64,000 bases of DNA from NCBI GenBank assembly GCA_965220955.1, contig CBDCRK010000039.1:56122-120121 (forward strand). The letters are read 5' to 3'. Made by a program: the position numbers and the translations under genes. This DNA is from CBDCRK01 sp965220955. GTDB lineage: Bacteria > Desulfobacterota > Binatia > Bin18 > CBDCRK01. Positions 7,551-17,201 of the stretch are shown here, piece after piece (position 1 is the stretch's first letter; the number at the start of each line of letters is the position of its first letter). A model generated the notes under the pieces. The model searched no databases and was not told the origin of the DNA. It saw only the letters and a list, made by a program, of their open reading frames with translations.

Positions 7551-8366
7551 ATGGCAGTTGTTTCCGCATTTCTGGTGCCAGGCTCGCCGTTACCTTATCT
7601 CAAACCGGAAAATCCTCCTTGGCACGCACTTGTGGAAGGCTATAAGACGGCGGGCGCAGCGTTGGCCGAGTCGAGCCCGGATGTCATTTTGGTTTACTCG
7701 ACCCAGTGGGTCGCGGTGCTCGACCAGCTTTGGCAGACGAAACCGCGTGTAATGGGCCTACATGTCGATGAGAACTGGTATGAGTACGGAGACCTACCCT
7801 TTGATCTGACCGTCGACACGGAGCTTGCCCAAGCGTGCGTGGTAGGCTCAAAGGAAATCGGTGTCGGCTCCAAGGGCGTCAATTATGATGGCTTTCCCGT
7901 TGACACGGGAACCATTGTCATGGCGAATTTTCTCAATCCTGGTGGCGGATATCCCCTGGTAATAGCCTCCAATAACATCTATCACAACGGAGCTATTACA
8001 GCGAGGCTGGCAGCAATGGCGGTGAGCAGAGCGCAGGATCAGAAAAAGGAGGTTGCCGTTGTTGGTGTTGGCGGGCTGTCGGGTACGATTTTCCGAACCG
8101 AAATCGACATCTCCGAGGATCACATTGCCAATGAGAATGACAACATGTGGAACAAGAAGATCCTGGCCATGATGGAAAACGGAGATGTGGCAGGCTTGAG
8201 AACTGGCATAACGGATTACGCCAAAGAAGCCAGGGTTGATATGGGCTTCAAGCACTTCTGGTGGCTTCTGGGTGCTCTTGGGGGCAGCTTCGCTGGTGCC
8301 AAAGTCCATGCCTACGGGCCGAGCTATGGTAGTGGATGCGCCATTGTGGAACTAAAAGTGTCTTAG
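7551..8366 (+). CDS. Extradiol dioxygenase partner (alpha-type) subunit, 2-aminophenol 1,6-dioxygenase-like
   Basis: A 271-residue LigB-fold protein. Positions where the catalytic subunit has metal His residues are substituted (LVPGSPLPYLKPENPPW at the N terminus and VYSTQWV in place of HSPHW), as in the non-catalytic AmnA-type subunit, which stabilises the heterotetramer. It keeps the family core VDTGTIVMANFLNP and IASNNIYHN. It lies directly downstream of the catalytic subunit in the same direction, and both lengths match the characterised pair. The pairing supports a functional two-subunit dioxygenase operon with the RidA gene. Confidence 0.78.
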   Translation: MAVVSAFLVPGSPLPYLKPENPPWHALVEGYKTAGAALAESSPDVILVYSTQWVAVLDQLWQTKPRVMGLHVDENWYEYGDLPFDLTVDTELAQACVVGSKEIGVGSKGVNYDGFPVDTGTIVMANFLNPGGGYPLVIASNNIYHNGAITARLAAMAVSRAQDQKKEVAVVGVGGLSGTIFRTEIDISEDHIANENDNMWNKKILAMMENGDVAGLRTGITDYAKEARVDMGFKHFWWLLGALGGSFAGAKVHAYGPSYGSGCAIVELKVS

Positions 8367-8604
8367 AGAAGCTAAGGCAAAAAGGCTCATCCTTCAGGTC
8401 CGGGCTTTTATAAGATAGGTAACCCTGGGTAAGGAAAAGGAAACGTCCTTAACTTCTACTCTTGTACTCCCCTGGCTTACTTGAAAATAGTTCCTTCTCC
8501 ACCACCTCTAGACACGAAAGCTTGCCCCATAAACTAAACCTGTGTCTATGCCGATGAGTCAGTCAAATCAACACCATCACCAACACCATCCAATAGTATG
8601 GCCT

Positions 8605-9234
8605 TTACAAATTTGTTCGGTAATCCTCCTCCACAAGTTTGTCGATCTCCTCAGCCATTTTGTTGTCGCCGCCGATTTTAGCGGAGAGGATCTTGCCAAA
8701 CGAGATCTTGTGCCGCTCATGCCAGGTTTCAGGTTTCCAGAGATGGGCGCGAATGAACGCTTTGGCACAGTGGTAGAAGACTTCTTGCACTTTCACCCGG
8801 ATTGCCACTACCGCGGGCTGGCCTCTGGCTGAGAGACGTTCGAGAACATCGGGATCAGACGTGATCTCTGCTATACCATTAACGCGGAGAGTTTCATCGG
8901 TTCCCGGCAGGAGGAAGATCGTCCCCACACGCGGATTGATCAGAATGTTCTGCAGGCCAAAGATCAGTTTATTGCCTTTGCGGTCCGGAATGAGCAGAGT
9001 AGTTTCGTCTTCCACAGCCACGAATCCTGGTCCATCACCCTTAGGGGAGACATCTAAATTGCCGGCAGCATCCGATGTGGCAAGAAAGAGAAACGGAGAA
9101 CGTTTGATGAACTCAATACCGGATTCATCAAGCTTCTGCCACAGCTTGTGGGGGACCAATTCATGAGGAGTATCGATAATGGTGCGAAGTTGTTCGACGG
9201 TTGTGATCCGATAAGCATCTGTTGCTGTGTCCAT
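8605..9234 (-). CDS. Pyridoxamine 5'-phosphate oxidase-fold flavoprotein (MSMEG_1061-like)
   Basis: A 209-residue split-barrel flavin-binding protein. FIKRSPFLFLATSDAAGNLD then SPKGDGPGFV is the FMN-phosphate-binding strand pair of the PPOX superfamily. LIPDRKGNKLIFGLQNILIN and VGTIFLLPGTDETLRVNG are the matching later strands, and the C-terminal CAKAFIRAHLWKPETW is typical of the MSMEG_1061-type group. It probably binds FMN or F420 and reduces a small molecule; the substrate is unknown. AAGGAGG precedes the ATG by 6 bases. It is transcribed convergently with the dioxygenase operon. Confidence 0.8.
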   Translation of the reverse strand: MDTATDAYRITTVEQLRTIIDTPHELVPHKLWQKLDESGIEFIKRSPFLFLATSDAAGNLDVSPKGDGPGFVAVEDETTLLIPDRKGNKLIFGLQNILINPRVGTIFLLPGTDETLRVNGIAEITSDPDVLERLSARGQPAVVAIRVKVQEVFYHCAKAFIRAHLWKPETWHERHKISFGKILSAKIGGDNKMAEEIDKLVEEDYRTNL

Positions 9235-9346
9235 GGCAATCCTCCTTCTGTCTGTTGCGTTATCCCTTCCCTTAGGCGCAAAATGCGATAAAGTGCAACC
9301 TACCCATGGAGAAAAGTGACAAGCGGCTCCTTAAGAGGGGGTCAAA

Positions 9347-10354
9347 ATGAGGGGGGGGATTCATTCTGTTTTTGTCCTTAGCCTGCTCTCTTTGGGCTCT
9401 TTCGGTGTGATCGCTCCTCCTCCCGTTGTCCAGGCCGCACAGTCTCAAGAGGACGGTCACTCTCACTCGACGCTCGAAGTAGCCGGTGTGACGGTCGAGG
9501 CTAGCTTTGCTCCCGGTGCCCTCGATTTACCAAGAGCCAAGGTGCTGGACTGGGTTACAACCTCGGCCCGGGCCGTTGCCCACTACTATGGGCGGTTCCC
9601 CGTACCTCACCTGCGCCTGCAGCTGACCCCCATAGGCGGCAAGGGTGTCCGTTTTGGCAGAACTTTCGGTGGTCGCCAGCCACTCATCAAAGTCTCACTC
9701 GGACAGTTCACAACGGAAGCCGATCTGCACAAGGACTGGGTCATGACGCATGAGATGGTGCATTTGGCCTTTCCATATATGCCCAGAACCCATCATTGGA
9801 TTGAAGAAGGGATAGCTACATATGTCGAACCCCTGGCTCGTTTGGGGATTGGTCAGTTAAGTGCCGAGGAAGTCTGGCGCGAGTTGGTGGATGGTCTACC
9901 CCAGGGCTTGCCCAAACCCGGAGATAAAGGGCTTGATCACACGCCGACCTGGGGACGAACCTATTGGGGAGGGGCACTCTTCTGTCTACTGGCCGATATC
10001 GAAATCCGCCAACAGACGGCAAATCAGCACGGGTTACAGGATGCGCTCAGAGCCATTCTGGCAGCGGGCGGTAGTATGCAGACAAGCTGGCCTCTGCAGC
10101 ATGCCCTTGAGGTCGGGGATGAGGCGACTGGTGTCCCGGTCTTAACGGAACTGTACAACCGGCTGAAGGCAACACCGGTTGAAGTCGATCTGGCCAAGCT
10201 ATGGCAGCGTCTGGGCATCGAAGTCCATGGCAAGACCGTCATCTTTGATAATAAGGCCCCATTGGCCTCTGTGAGACAGACCATTACCAACCCCCAGACA
10301 AGAAAGTCTTTTAGGAGGGATGCTGCAGTGCTACTCCGTTCACCACTCCATTGA
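9347..10354 (+). CDS. Secreted gluzincin-type metallopeptidase-like protein
   Basis: A 335-residue protein with an N-terminal signal peptide (RGGIHSVFVLSLLSLGSFGV, probable cleavage near AQSQ around residue 31). The zinc motif HEMVH lies in VMTHEMVHLAFP, followed by WIEEGIATYVE, which supplies the third ligand Glu 18 residues on. This is the HExxH-(18)-E pattern of M1/M61-like peptidases. No PDZ or aminopeptidase N-terminal domain is present, so it is a minimal catalytic domain with a helical tail. Likely periplasmic or extracellular; peptide specificity unknown. AGAGGGG lies upstream of the ATG. Confidence 0.75.
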   Translation: MRGGIHSVFVLSLLSLGSFGVIAPPPVVQAAQSQEDGHSHSTLEVAGVTVEASFAPGALDLPRAKVLDWVTTSARAVAHYYGRFPVPHLRLQLTPIGGKGVRFGRTFGGRQPLIKVSLGQFTTEADLHKDWVMTHEMVHLAFPYMPRTHHWIEEGIATYVEPLARLGIGQLSAEEVWRELVDGLPQGLPKPGDKGLDHTPTWGRTYWGGALFCLLADIEIRQQTANQHGLQDALRAILAAGGSMQTSWPLQHALEVGDEATGVPVLTELYNRLKATPVEVDLAKLWQRLGIEVHGKTVIFDNKAPLASVRQTITNPQTRKSFRRDAAVLLRSPLH

Positions 10355-10440
10355 GCACAGCTGGAAAGCCGGCGGTTTGCTTGTCACTCAGAGGTAAAGG
10401 GTATAAAGGAGAAACAGTTACTGGCCACACAGGGGGAAAA

Positions 10441-10845
10441 ATGATTACAGGAAGCTGCCACTGTCAAACTGTGCGATTCGAAATATCCGATGAAATCCGA
10501 GGTTTCATGCACTGCCATTGCCAGACATGTCGGAAAATCCACGGAACCGTTTATGGGTCCAGTGCACTTGTTCCCAAGGAAGGATTCAAGCTTGTTGTTG
10601 GCGAGGACTCAATAACCGCCTATGAATCCTCACCTGGCAAAAAACGCTATTTCTGCTCTTGCTGCGGTTCCCATGTATACGCTCATTCAGAAGCTAATCC
10701 TGATTATATGATTTTACGCCTAGGGACTCTCGACAGTGATCCCGGAGTTCGTGCCCAAGCTCATATTTGGCTTAGCCATAAAGCAGCTTGGTATGATATC
10801 CTGGATTCATTACCCCGCTTCGAACGGAATCCTGACCGACGATGA
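10441..10845 (+). CDS. GFA/CENP-V domain zinc protein
   Basis: A 134-residue glutathione-dependent formaldehyde-activating-enzyme-like fold. The zinc cysteines are in ITGSCHCQTVRFE, MHCHCQTCRKIHG and YFCSCCGSHVYAHSE, the seven-Cys pattern of the family, all intact. I start at the ATG at 10441, where the conserved GSCHC begins almost at once; an upstream in-frame ATG at 10351 adds 30 poorly conserved residues overlapping the previous gene's end. Members are zinc proteins of mostly unknown substrate. A second, broken GFA start occurs at 31567. Confidence 0.8.
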   Translation: MITGSCHCQTVRFEISDEIRGFMHCHCQTCRKIHGTVYGSSALVPKEGFKLVVGEDSITAYESSPGKKRYFCSCCGSHVYAHSEANPDYMILRLGTLDSDPGVRAQAHIWLSHKAAWYDILDSLPRFERNPDRR

Positions 10846-10866
10846 GCTACCTTCTAAAGGAGAAAA

Positions 10867-11310
10867 ATGAAAGATATTCTCAAGAGGCTGGTACGCATTG
10901 CCCACGCTTATGGCCCGTATAGCGAAGACTTTCTGGCCAAAGACCGTTGGCAAAGCCGGTTGGCAAATTACTGGCAAGACCGTCCTCGTAGGAACAGAGG
11001 CTCATCCTCGGATACCTCTGCAGGAAATAAGCATTCGAGTTATACCAGAAGCCGAAAGTCTTCTGCTGGTGATGCCGGTGACAATTTCTATCCAGGAATA
11101 CCTCCACAAGTGGTTGAGGATCTTGCCGTATTTGGCTTAGCCCCGCCCTCATCCTTGGCCGAGGTCCGCAAAGTACGTAACCAGGAAATAAAGAAATACC
11201 ATTCTGATAAGTTCATTCATGATCCGGAAAAGTTTACAACCTCAAAGGAAATTATGCAGATTTATAATGCCGCCTATGATCGTCTAAGCGAATATTATAA
11301 CAAAAAGTAA
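10867..11310 (+). CDS. J-domain-like protein with HSD instead of HPD
   Basis: A 147-residue protein with a basic, Ser/Arg-rich linker (residues 40-70). The C-terminal J-domain-like helices are LAEVRKVRNQEIKKYHSDKF and IMQIYNAAYDRLSEYY. The canonical HPD loop that stimulates DnaK ATPase is HSD (residues 112-114), a substitution that usually weakens or abolishes DnaK stimulation. No G/F or zinc-finger region exists, so it is not a general DnaJ. It might be a specialised co-chaperone or a structural J-like module. AAAGGAG precedes the ATG, 21 bases after the GFA gene, so the pair is probably co-transcribed. Confidence 0.7.
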   Translation: MKDILKRLVRIAHAYGPYSEDFLAKDRWQSRLANYWQDRPRRNRGSSSDTSAGNKHSSYTRSRKSSAGDAGDNFYPGIPPQVVEDLAVFGLAPPSSLAEVRKVRNQEIKKYHSDKFIHDPEKFTTSKEIMQIYNAAYDRLSEYYNKK

Positions 11311-11351
11311 TCTGGTAACGGCTCACTTAAGAAGGGTAAGAGGAGAATGCT

Positions 11352-12230
11352 ATGACAGTTACGTTCACAAAACTCACCCAGACATTCGCCGCGGAGGTTC
11401 ACGGTGTCGATATTGCCGCTGGGGTCAGTGACAAGGATATGATTGAAATCGTCCATTTGTTCAACACCTACTCGGTACTTGTATTCCATAATCAGCACAT
11501 CAACAATGAACAACAAATTCGCTTCAGCGGTAGATTCTCTGAATTGGGAAACTTCGGTGGGCTGGAAAAAACGGTCTTGTCGAACGCTGGGGCGGGCTCA
11601 GCGATTGCGGACATCTCCAACGTTGATCAAGAAACAAACGAGATCATTTCACCAACTGACAAGCGCATGATCTTCAACTCTGGTAATGAGATGTGGCACA
11701 CTGACAGTTCGTTCAAACGGGTACCAGCAACGGCTTCACTACTGTCTGGCCGTGAGGTTTCCCCAGTAGGTGGTGAAACTGAGTTTGCCACTCAGCGGGC
11801 AGCTTATGCCGATTTACCTGAAGAGATGAGACAGCGCATTGAGAATCTTGTGGCGATCCACGACTTTGCCTATTCACGGGGTTTGATCGACCCAACGCTG
11901 ATAAGTGAAGTACAAAAACGTGAAACCCCGCCCGTGCCACACGCGGTTGTACGAACCAACCCGGCCAATGGTTGTAAGAGTTTCTTCGCGGGTTCTCACG
12001 CTTCGTATATTCGTGGCATGGCAGTTGAGGAAGGCCGTGCTCTGCTAAGGGAATTGACCGCCTTGGCAGCGCAACCGCAGTATGTTTATACGCACAAGTG
12101 GCGTCCTCAGGATTTGGTGATATGGGACAATCGCTGCTGCCTGCACCGAGGCCGGACGTGGGATAAGGCCAAGTATCGGCGTGTAATGAATAGGACAACT
12201 GTGGCCGGAATTGGCCCTACAGCGGAGTGA
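11352..12230 (+). CDS. TauD/TfdA-family Fe(II)/2-oxoglutarate dioxygenase
   Basis: A 292-residue alpha-ketoglutarate-dependent dioxygenase. The facial triad is visible as His116 and Asp118 in MWHTDSSF and His265 in RCCLHRGRTW, with the 2-oxoglutarate-binding Arg in the following RRVMNRTT. The family includes taurine, 2,4-D and alkylsulfate dioxygenases; the residues near TauD's sulfonate site are not diagnostic here, so the substrate is open. AAGAGGAG precedes the ATG. It is convergent with valS. Confidence 0.85.
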   Translation: MTVTFTKLTQTFAAEVHGVDIAAGVSDKDMIEIVHLFNTYSVLVFHNQHINNEQQIRFSGRFSELGNFGGLEKTVLSNAGAGSAIADISNVDQETNEIISPTDKRMIFNSGNEMWHTDSSFKRVPATASLLSGREVSPVGGETEFATQRAAYADLPEEMRQRIENLVAIHDFAYSRGLIDPTLISEVQKRETPPVPHAVVRTNPANGCKSFFAGSHASYIRGMAVEEGRALLRELTALAAQPQYVYTHKWRPQDLVIWDNRCCLHRGRTWDKAKYRRVMNRTTVAGIGPTAE

Positions 12231-12315
12231 GATAGGTGCTCGCGGCCAAGCCCACGTTGATCACGCCACTATACTCTTTCTTGCCAACGCTTCCCAGCTT
12301 TTTACTCTGTTGCAT

Positions 12316-15300
12316 TTATGCGAGCGCCGCCAAGGTAATCTCGATGTTGTGCATCTGCGTTTCGCACTCCGCCAGCCGATCGCGCTCTTTTTGCACTACG
12401 TCCGGGCTAGCTTTCCTGAGAAAGTCCTCATTTTCTAGCTTCTGACGCGATCCGGTCATACGTTTGAGAAGCTGCTCACGCTGCTTGGTCAACCGCGCCC
12501 GCTCCTTGCTGGGATCGATCACTCCGGGGATATAGACTTCAACCGGTCCCACCACGGCGGTGGCAGCATCGGGCGAGTGCTGCATATGAGGATCAATGTC
12601 AACTGTTTGCAGAGATGCCAGGGTTATAAGCCAATCGGTATAAGTGCGTAACCAGATAGCTGCATCGCCGTCGGCACGGATGCGAGCCGACACCTTGGCC
12701 TGCGGTGGAATCATGTACCGACTGCGAATATCGCGAATGGCACGAATGACCTCTTGGATGAAGGCCACCCGCGCCTCGATGGCCGCATGGTGCCAAGCCG
12801 CGCTTGGAGCAGGCCAGGCCGCCTGCAGTAATAGCCGCGAAGCTGGTAGTGGGGAGTCGATTCCCCGAGTGGGCACCCGTTCGTTGAGCAGTTGCCAAAG
12901 ATTTTCGGTCAGAAAGGGGATAAAGGGGTGCAGCAGACGCAGGATCTGATCAATGACCATGGCCAGCACCTGCCGGGCAACCGGGGCACGCTCAGCATCA
13001 CGCAGACGCGGTTTGATGACCTCCAAATACCAGTCGCATAGCTCGGACCAGAAGAACTCCCGAGCAGCAGCAAGAGCCGTAGAGGGATTGTAGGCTTGCA
13101 GGGCTGCATGCACTGCTGTAATAGCCGCCGACAGGCGCGACAAAATCCAGCGGTCGTCATCCGTTAAGTCCTGGAACTGTCGGGGAGTGAAAGCAGCTTC
13201 TTCCAAGTTCATAAGAGCAAAGCGCGTGGCATTTAACAGCTTGGTACAAAAGCTGCCGCCGACTTCAAACCGATCACTAACCAACTTGGCCGACGGCACA
13301 TCGGGCATTGTTCCCAGGACATCAAATTCCTTGCCCGTCTTCGGACATAGGTAGGTGAAGACGCTCTTCCCATGGCTTGCGACTGCTAGATCCACTAGCT
13401 CACCCGTGTACGGCGAGACGGCCTGCACCGGGAGACGAATATCCTGCATGCCGGTCTGCATGTCACAGAGCACATAACGCATGGCGTCGGCACCATACTG
13501 TTCAATGATGTCCACCGGGTCGATGCCGTTACCTTTGGACTTGCTCATGCGCTCCCCTTTGCCGTCCAAGATATTGGCATGGACAAACACATCGGTGAAT
13601 GGTACGTCTCCCAGGTTGTATAGCCCCATTAACACCATGCGCGCCACCCATAGCGTAATAATGTCGCGCCCGGTGACCAGACATGAGCCCGGGTAATAGT
13701 ACGAGAGACAATCAGACCCTCCGTTCTGGCTACCCAGAGACGCTTGCTCCGGGTCGACTTCGGCGCTGGCTGGGTCAGGCCACCCCAGCGTACTATGTGG
13801 CCAGAGGCCACTGGAAAACCAGGTATCGAGTACGTCCGGGTCCTGCCGCAGCCCTAGCTTTTCGAACACTGGCGCCAGCGCCACCTCAGCATCACTATCA
13901 CGCGGGCAGACCAGTACTTCCACTTCATGGTCCACTGCTGCGAGCCGCGTATGGGGGAGGAAAAGTTGGCTCGATCCGTCTGGCCAGGTCAGCCGGGCAC
14001 ACAGGTCCGCCCGCTCAAGATGAGGAACAAGCGATGCCATAACTTGTGGTAAGGTGGTGCCATTATAAGTCCCTGCCCAGATAGGAATGCGATGCCCCCA
14101 CCACAGTTGGCGGCTGATACACCAGTCACGCTTCTCGCCCAGCCATTGCAGGTAAGTGTTACCATAGCGTACGGGATCAGGGTGAAACGTCACCTTACGA
14201 TCAGTCGGAGAGCGCCAGTTGCCCTGTGCCGCATCTATGGCTGCCTGGGCGAGCCCTGGAGCAACAAACTCGTTGGGCATGCCGCGACCGCAGATAATGC
14301 CGCCTGGCATATCTCCCATCTTCACAAACCACTGTTGGGAAAGATAGGGCTCAATGGGCGTCTTTGAGCGGTCAGAGTGGCCAATCTCTACCTCACGTTC
14401 TTCCATGGTCTCTAACAAGCTTTGTGCTTGTAGATCCTCGACTACCTTGTGCCTGGCCGCAAAGCGGTCAAGGCCAGCATAAGGACCAGCATTGACGTTC
14501 AAGGAGCCATCTTCGTTGAGGATATTAATCAGGTCCATTTCCTCCTGGTGCCGTGTCCACACCTCGTAGTCATTGGGATCGTGCGCTGGTGTGATCTTGA
14601 CACAGCCGCTACCGAGCTCGGGCTTGGCCCAGGTATCGCAGATCAGGGGTAGGGAACGGTTAAGGAGAGGTAATAGGACTTTGCGGCCCGCACGCGCCAT
14701 CTCGGTAAGCCTTAACAGCGTTGGCAGATGGGTGGTACGGCGGCTCTGCAAACGCTGCAATTCCTCTGTCAGGGCCTCACGCTCCCTGGCTGGGGCCTGC
14801 TCCAACTTGTGCTGGGTCTCGTTGATAATGGCATCGAGGGCTCCCGCTGGATCGGGATGACAGGCTACTGCCGTATCACCCAGCATGGTCTCCGGGCGGG
14901 TTGTAGCCACAACAACCGATGTAGGCTCGCCGGGTTGTGAATCGATGACCGGGTAGGATAGATAGTAGAAGTAGCCCTGCACTGTTTCATAGGCAATTTC
15001 GTCATCGGCCACGGCGGTTTGCAATTGACAGTCCCAGTTGACCAAGCGGTTGCCGCGAAAGATCAAGCCATCACGAAACATGTTGAAGAAGGTCCAGCGC
15101 ACAGCGCGGGCACAGATCGGATCCATGGTAAAGCGCTGTCGGTCCCAGTCACACGAGCAGCCCATACTCTGTTGCTGCTGCACAATGCGTCTCTGATACT
15201 GCTCTTTCCAGTCCCAGATGCGTTGCACTAGTTGCTCACGACCAACGTTGTGGCGGGTTTTACCTTCTAACTCCAAGAGTCTCTTCTCGACTATCGCCTG

Positions 15301-15570
15301 CGTAGCAATGCCCGCATGGTCGGTACCGGCCATCCACAGCGTGTTGTCCCCCATCATGCGGTGCCAACGAATCAGCAAGTCTTGCATGACATTATCCATG
15401 GCATGCCCCATGTGCAGCGCCCCGGTGACGTTGGGCAGGGGCATCATGATCACATAGCGCAGGGGATTGTTATTGGGAAACGCGGCAAATGCTTTAGCCT
15501 CGAGCCAGTGGGCATAAATGTGTTGCTCAATGGCTGAGGGATCGTAATGCTTGGGGAGATCTCTGGACAT
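12316..15570 (-). CDS. valS: Valyl-tRNA synthetase
   Basis: A 1084-residue class Ia synthetase that charges tRNA-Val. The HIGH motif is in LPNVTGALHMGHAMDN, the KMSKS motif in GERMSKSKGNGIDP, the CP1 editing domain signature in ATTRPETMLGDTAVACHP, and a C-terminal coiled coil ends the protein (ERARLTKQREQLLKRM onward). Two long extra segments are present: one in the editing domain after ACHPDP (about 70 residues) and one after MQTGMQDIRLP (about 55 residues). I use the ATG at 15570 because GGAGAAGG lies 8 bases upstream; the in-frame ATG at 15588 has no ribosome site. Confidence 0.95.
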   Translation of the reverse strand: MSRDLPKHYDPSAIEQHIYAHWLEAKAFAAFPNNNPLRYVIMMPLPNVTGALHMGHAMDNVMQDLLIRWHRMMGDNTLWMAGTDHAGIATQAIVEKRLLELEGKTRHNVGREQLVQRIWDWKEQYQRRIVQQQQSMGCSCDWDRQRFTMDPICARAVRWTFFNMFRDGLIFRGNRLVNWDCQLQTAVADDEIAYETVQGYFYYLSYPVIDSQPGEPTSVVVATTRPETMLGDTAVACHPDPAGALDAIINETQHKLEQAPAREREALTEELQRLQSRRTTHLPTLLRLTEMARAGRKVLLPLLNRSLPLICDTWAKPELGSGCVKITPAHDPNDYEVWTRHQEEMDLINILNEDGSLNVNAGPYAGLDRFAARHKVVEDLQAQSLLETMEEREVEIGHSDRSKTPIEPYLSQQWFVKMGDMPGGIICGRGMPNEFVAPGLAQAAIDAAQGNWRSPTDRKVTFHPDPVRYGNTYLQWLGEKRDWCISRQLWWGHRIPIWAGTYNGTTLPQVMASLVPHLERADLCARLTWPDGSSQLFLPHTRLAAVDHEVEVLVCPRDSDAEVALAPVFEKLGLRQDPDVLDTWFSSGLWPHSTLGWPDPASAEVDPEQASLGSQNGGSDCLSYYYPGSCLVTGRDIITLWVARMVLMGLYNLGDVPFTDVFVHANILDGKGERMSKSKGNGIDPVDIIEQYGADAMRYVLCDMQTGMQDIRLPVQAVSPYTGELVDLAVASHGKSVFTYLCPKTGKEFDVLGTMPDVPSAKLVSDRFEVGGSFCTKLLNATRFALMNLEEAAFTPRQFQDLTDDDRWILSRLSAAITAVHAALQAYNPSTALAAAREFFWSELCDWYLEVIKPRLRDAERAPVARQVLAMVIDQILRLLHPFIPFLTENLWQLLNERVPTRGIDSPLPASRLLLQAAWPAPSAAWHHAAIEARVAFIQEVIRAIRDIRSRYMIPPQAKVSARIRADGDAAIWLRTYTDWLITLASLQTVDIDPHMQHSPDAATAVVGPVEVYIPGVIDPSKERARLTKQREQLLKRMTGSRQKLENEDFLRKASPDVVQKERDRLAECETQMHNIEITLAALA

Positions 15571-15755
15571 GGTAACAACCTTCTCCATATTTTGAGAACA
15601 AGCTCATTAACAGTATGACAATAGGCGATCCTAATCGACTCGCTTGTTGAAAAATACTATACACCAATAGCGACTTCCTGACGATGGGGGCGCTACCCCA
15701 CGCCCAGCAACGTGATTGAAAATACCTCAGGGGCCGCAGTGTATAGGGTGGCGCG

Positions 15756-16973
15756 CTAAAAATTATCCGCACAGTGAGGAACATAAAGGGTACGAAAGAG
15801 ACGGTCAGCCGCGTCAATACCGGGCCCATCTCCGGTAAGCAGGCCCCAGTTGGCTAAGGTCCGTGCGTTGCGGAAGCCACTATAGAGCGAGGCTAAGGCC
15901 TTGATGCTCAGGCTGATGTTGGGTGCCGCGGTCGTTCGAGAAACCTGGGTAGTATTGCCATCGGTTTCCAGGCTGAAGGTGCTGTTGTTCCAATCAGCTA
16001 TGTCATCCCCACCGATTGCCAGTACCAGGCGTCCGCTAGTGGTATAGCCACGAGCCTGTAGTGCTCCGGCCACGTCAATAATCCGCATCCAAATACCCTC
16101 GGCAACTCGCGGGTAGAGCAGACGTGGCTCCTCGAAGAACTCGGCCGCAGGATCGTCAAGCGGTGCAGTGTTATAGCGTACCCGCCCCACCAGGTCATGC
16201 CTGGTGACAAATTGCCACAGGCTCAGGTAGGCGTCTTGGGTTAACCAGACAAAGTCCCTAATAACCATTTCTTGGGGCCTGGCGGCATTGGGAACCTTCT
16301 GGCTGTGCACTGTGTATACCAGATACCCCTGCGCGCAGGCTTGCGCGTCGGAGTAGACCACTAGGTGCACCGGGCCCTCGGGGGCATTACCAGCCAGGGC
16401 ATTATTGAGCCACAAGGCTTTGGCACGGTGTAAATAACCTGTGCGAGTTTTGATGAAGTCCATATACAGTTGTCTGATTATGGGGAATCCATCTTCTTGG
16501 CCGTGTCGTTGATACGTCCCTTGTGGCTTGTGCGGCACGGTGAATCGGATATCCTGAGGGTCGAGGGTGTAGCCCAGGTTCTGGGTGCTCAGGGCAAAGC
16601 TGTAACGCTGGTAAATGGCTGCCTGTGAGGCCCATAGAGCGGTAACGAACTGCCCGCGATCGCGCATATCGGCAAAAGCCCGGCATGTGATCTGCCGCAC
16701 AAAACCCCGCCGGCGGTATTCCGGTAAGGTTCCCACTCCTGACACGCCACCAAGCTTGGCCGCCTTGCCGTTGAGCCGTACGGTGAAAGGGATGGTGGCA
16801 AAGGTCGACACCATGCGACCGTTAATAAAGGCGCATAGAGTCCAGTCGGGATGCGTTGCCTGGGAGACAATATTATCTGGGGTATTGCCAAATCTGCCGG
16901 CATACACATAGGCGGCAATGGCACCATACTGATCCATTTCATTGTCACGAGCGGGTCGAATCGTTGCTTCCAT
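15756..16973 (-). CDS. Eis-like GNAT acetyltransferase with SCP2-type C-terminal domain
   Basis: A 405-residue protein organised like Eis. The N-terminal GNAT domain has the acetyl-CoA loop VSGVGTLPEYRRRGFVRQI (residues about 77-95), a second GNAT-like domain follows, and the C-terminal SCP2-like part ends with a free carboxylate (ADNF), which acts as the catalytic base in Eis proteins. Predicted to acetylate amines, possibly aminoglycosides or lysines; physiological target unknown. GAGGAAGG precedes the ATG. Confidence 0.8.
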   Translation of the reverse strand: MEATIRPARDNEMDQYGAIAAYVYAGRFGNTPDNIVSQATHPDWTLCAFINGRMVSTFATIPFTVRLNGKAAKLGGVSGVGTLPEYRRRGFVRQITCRAFADMRDRGQFVTALWASQAAIYQRYSFALSTQNLGYTLDPQDIRFTVPHKPQGTYQRHGQEDGFPIIRQLYMDFIKTRTGYLHRAKALWLNNALAGNAPEGPVHLVVYSDAQACAQGYLVYTVHSQKVPNAARPQEMVIRDFVWLTQDAYLSLWQFVTRHDLVGRVRYNTAPLDDPAAEFFEEPRLLYPRVAEGIWMRIIDVAGALQARGYTTSGRLVLAIGGDDIADWNNSTFSLETDGNTTQVSRTTAAPNISLSIKALASLYSGFRNARTLANWGLLTGDGPGIDAADRLFRTLYVPHCADNF

Positions 16974-17201
16974 AGTACCTTCCTCTACTATCCCCTGTTA
17001 TCAATTGTTATCAATAACCTTTGCCCCTTTCCATCCCCATGCGACCATCTAACTCGCCACCAGCAACGCAGAGCAATCACAGACCAGACCAACTCGATGG
17101 TTGCAAAGGGCCAAGCCTGGATCATTGTGGCATATCTGCAGTGGCTGGCAGTCATTGCTCTAGCTCAGAGGCCGGGTTCTCAATCTCTTTATAAAGCAAG
17201 G

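Noticed and set aside
13683..14042. Plus-strand 119-codon frame and several others across valS
   Set aside because: They are antisense to the conserved valyl-tRNA synthetase and have no family signal.
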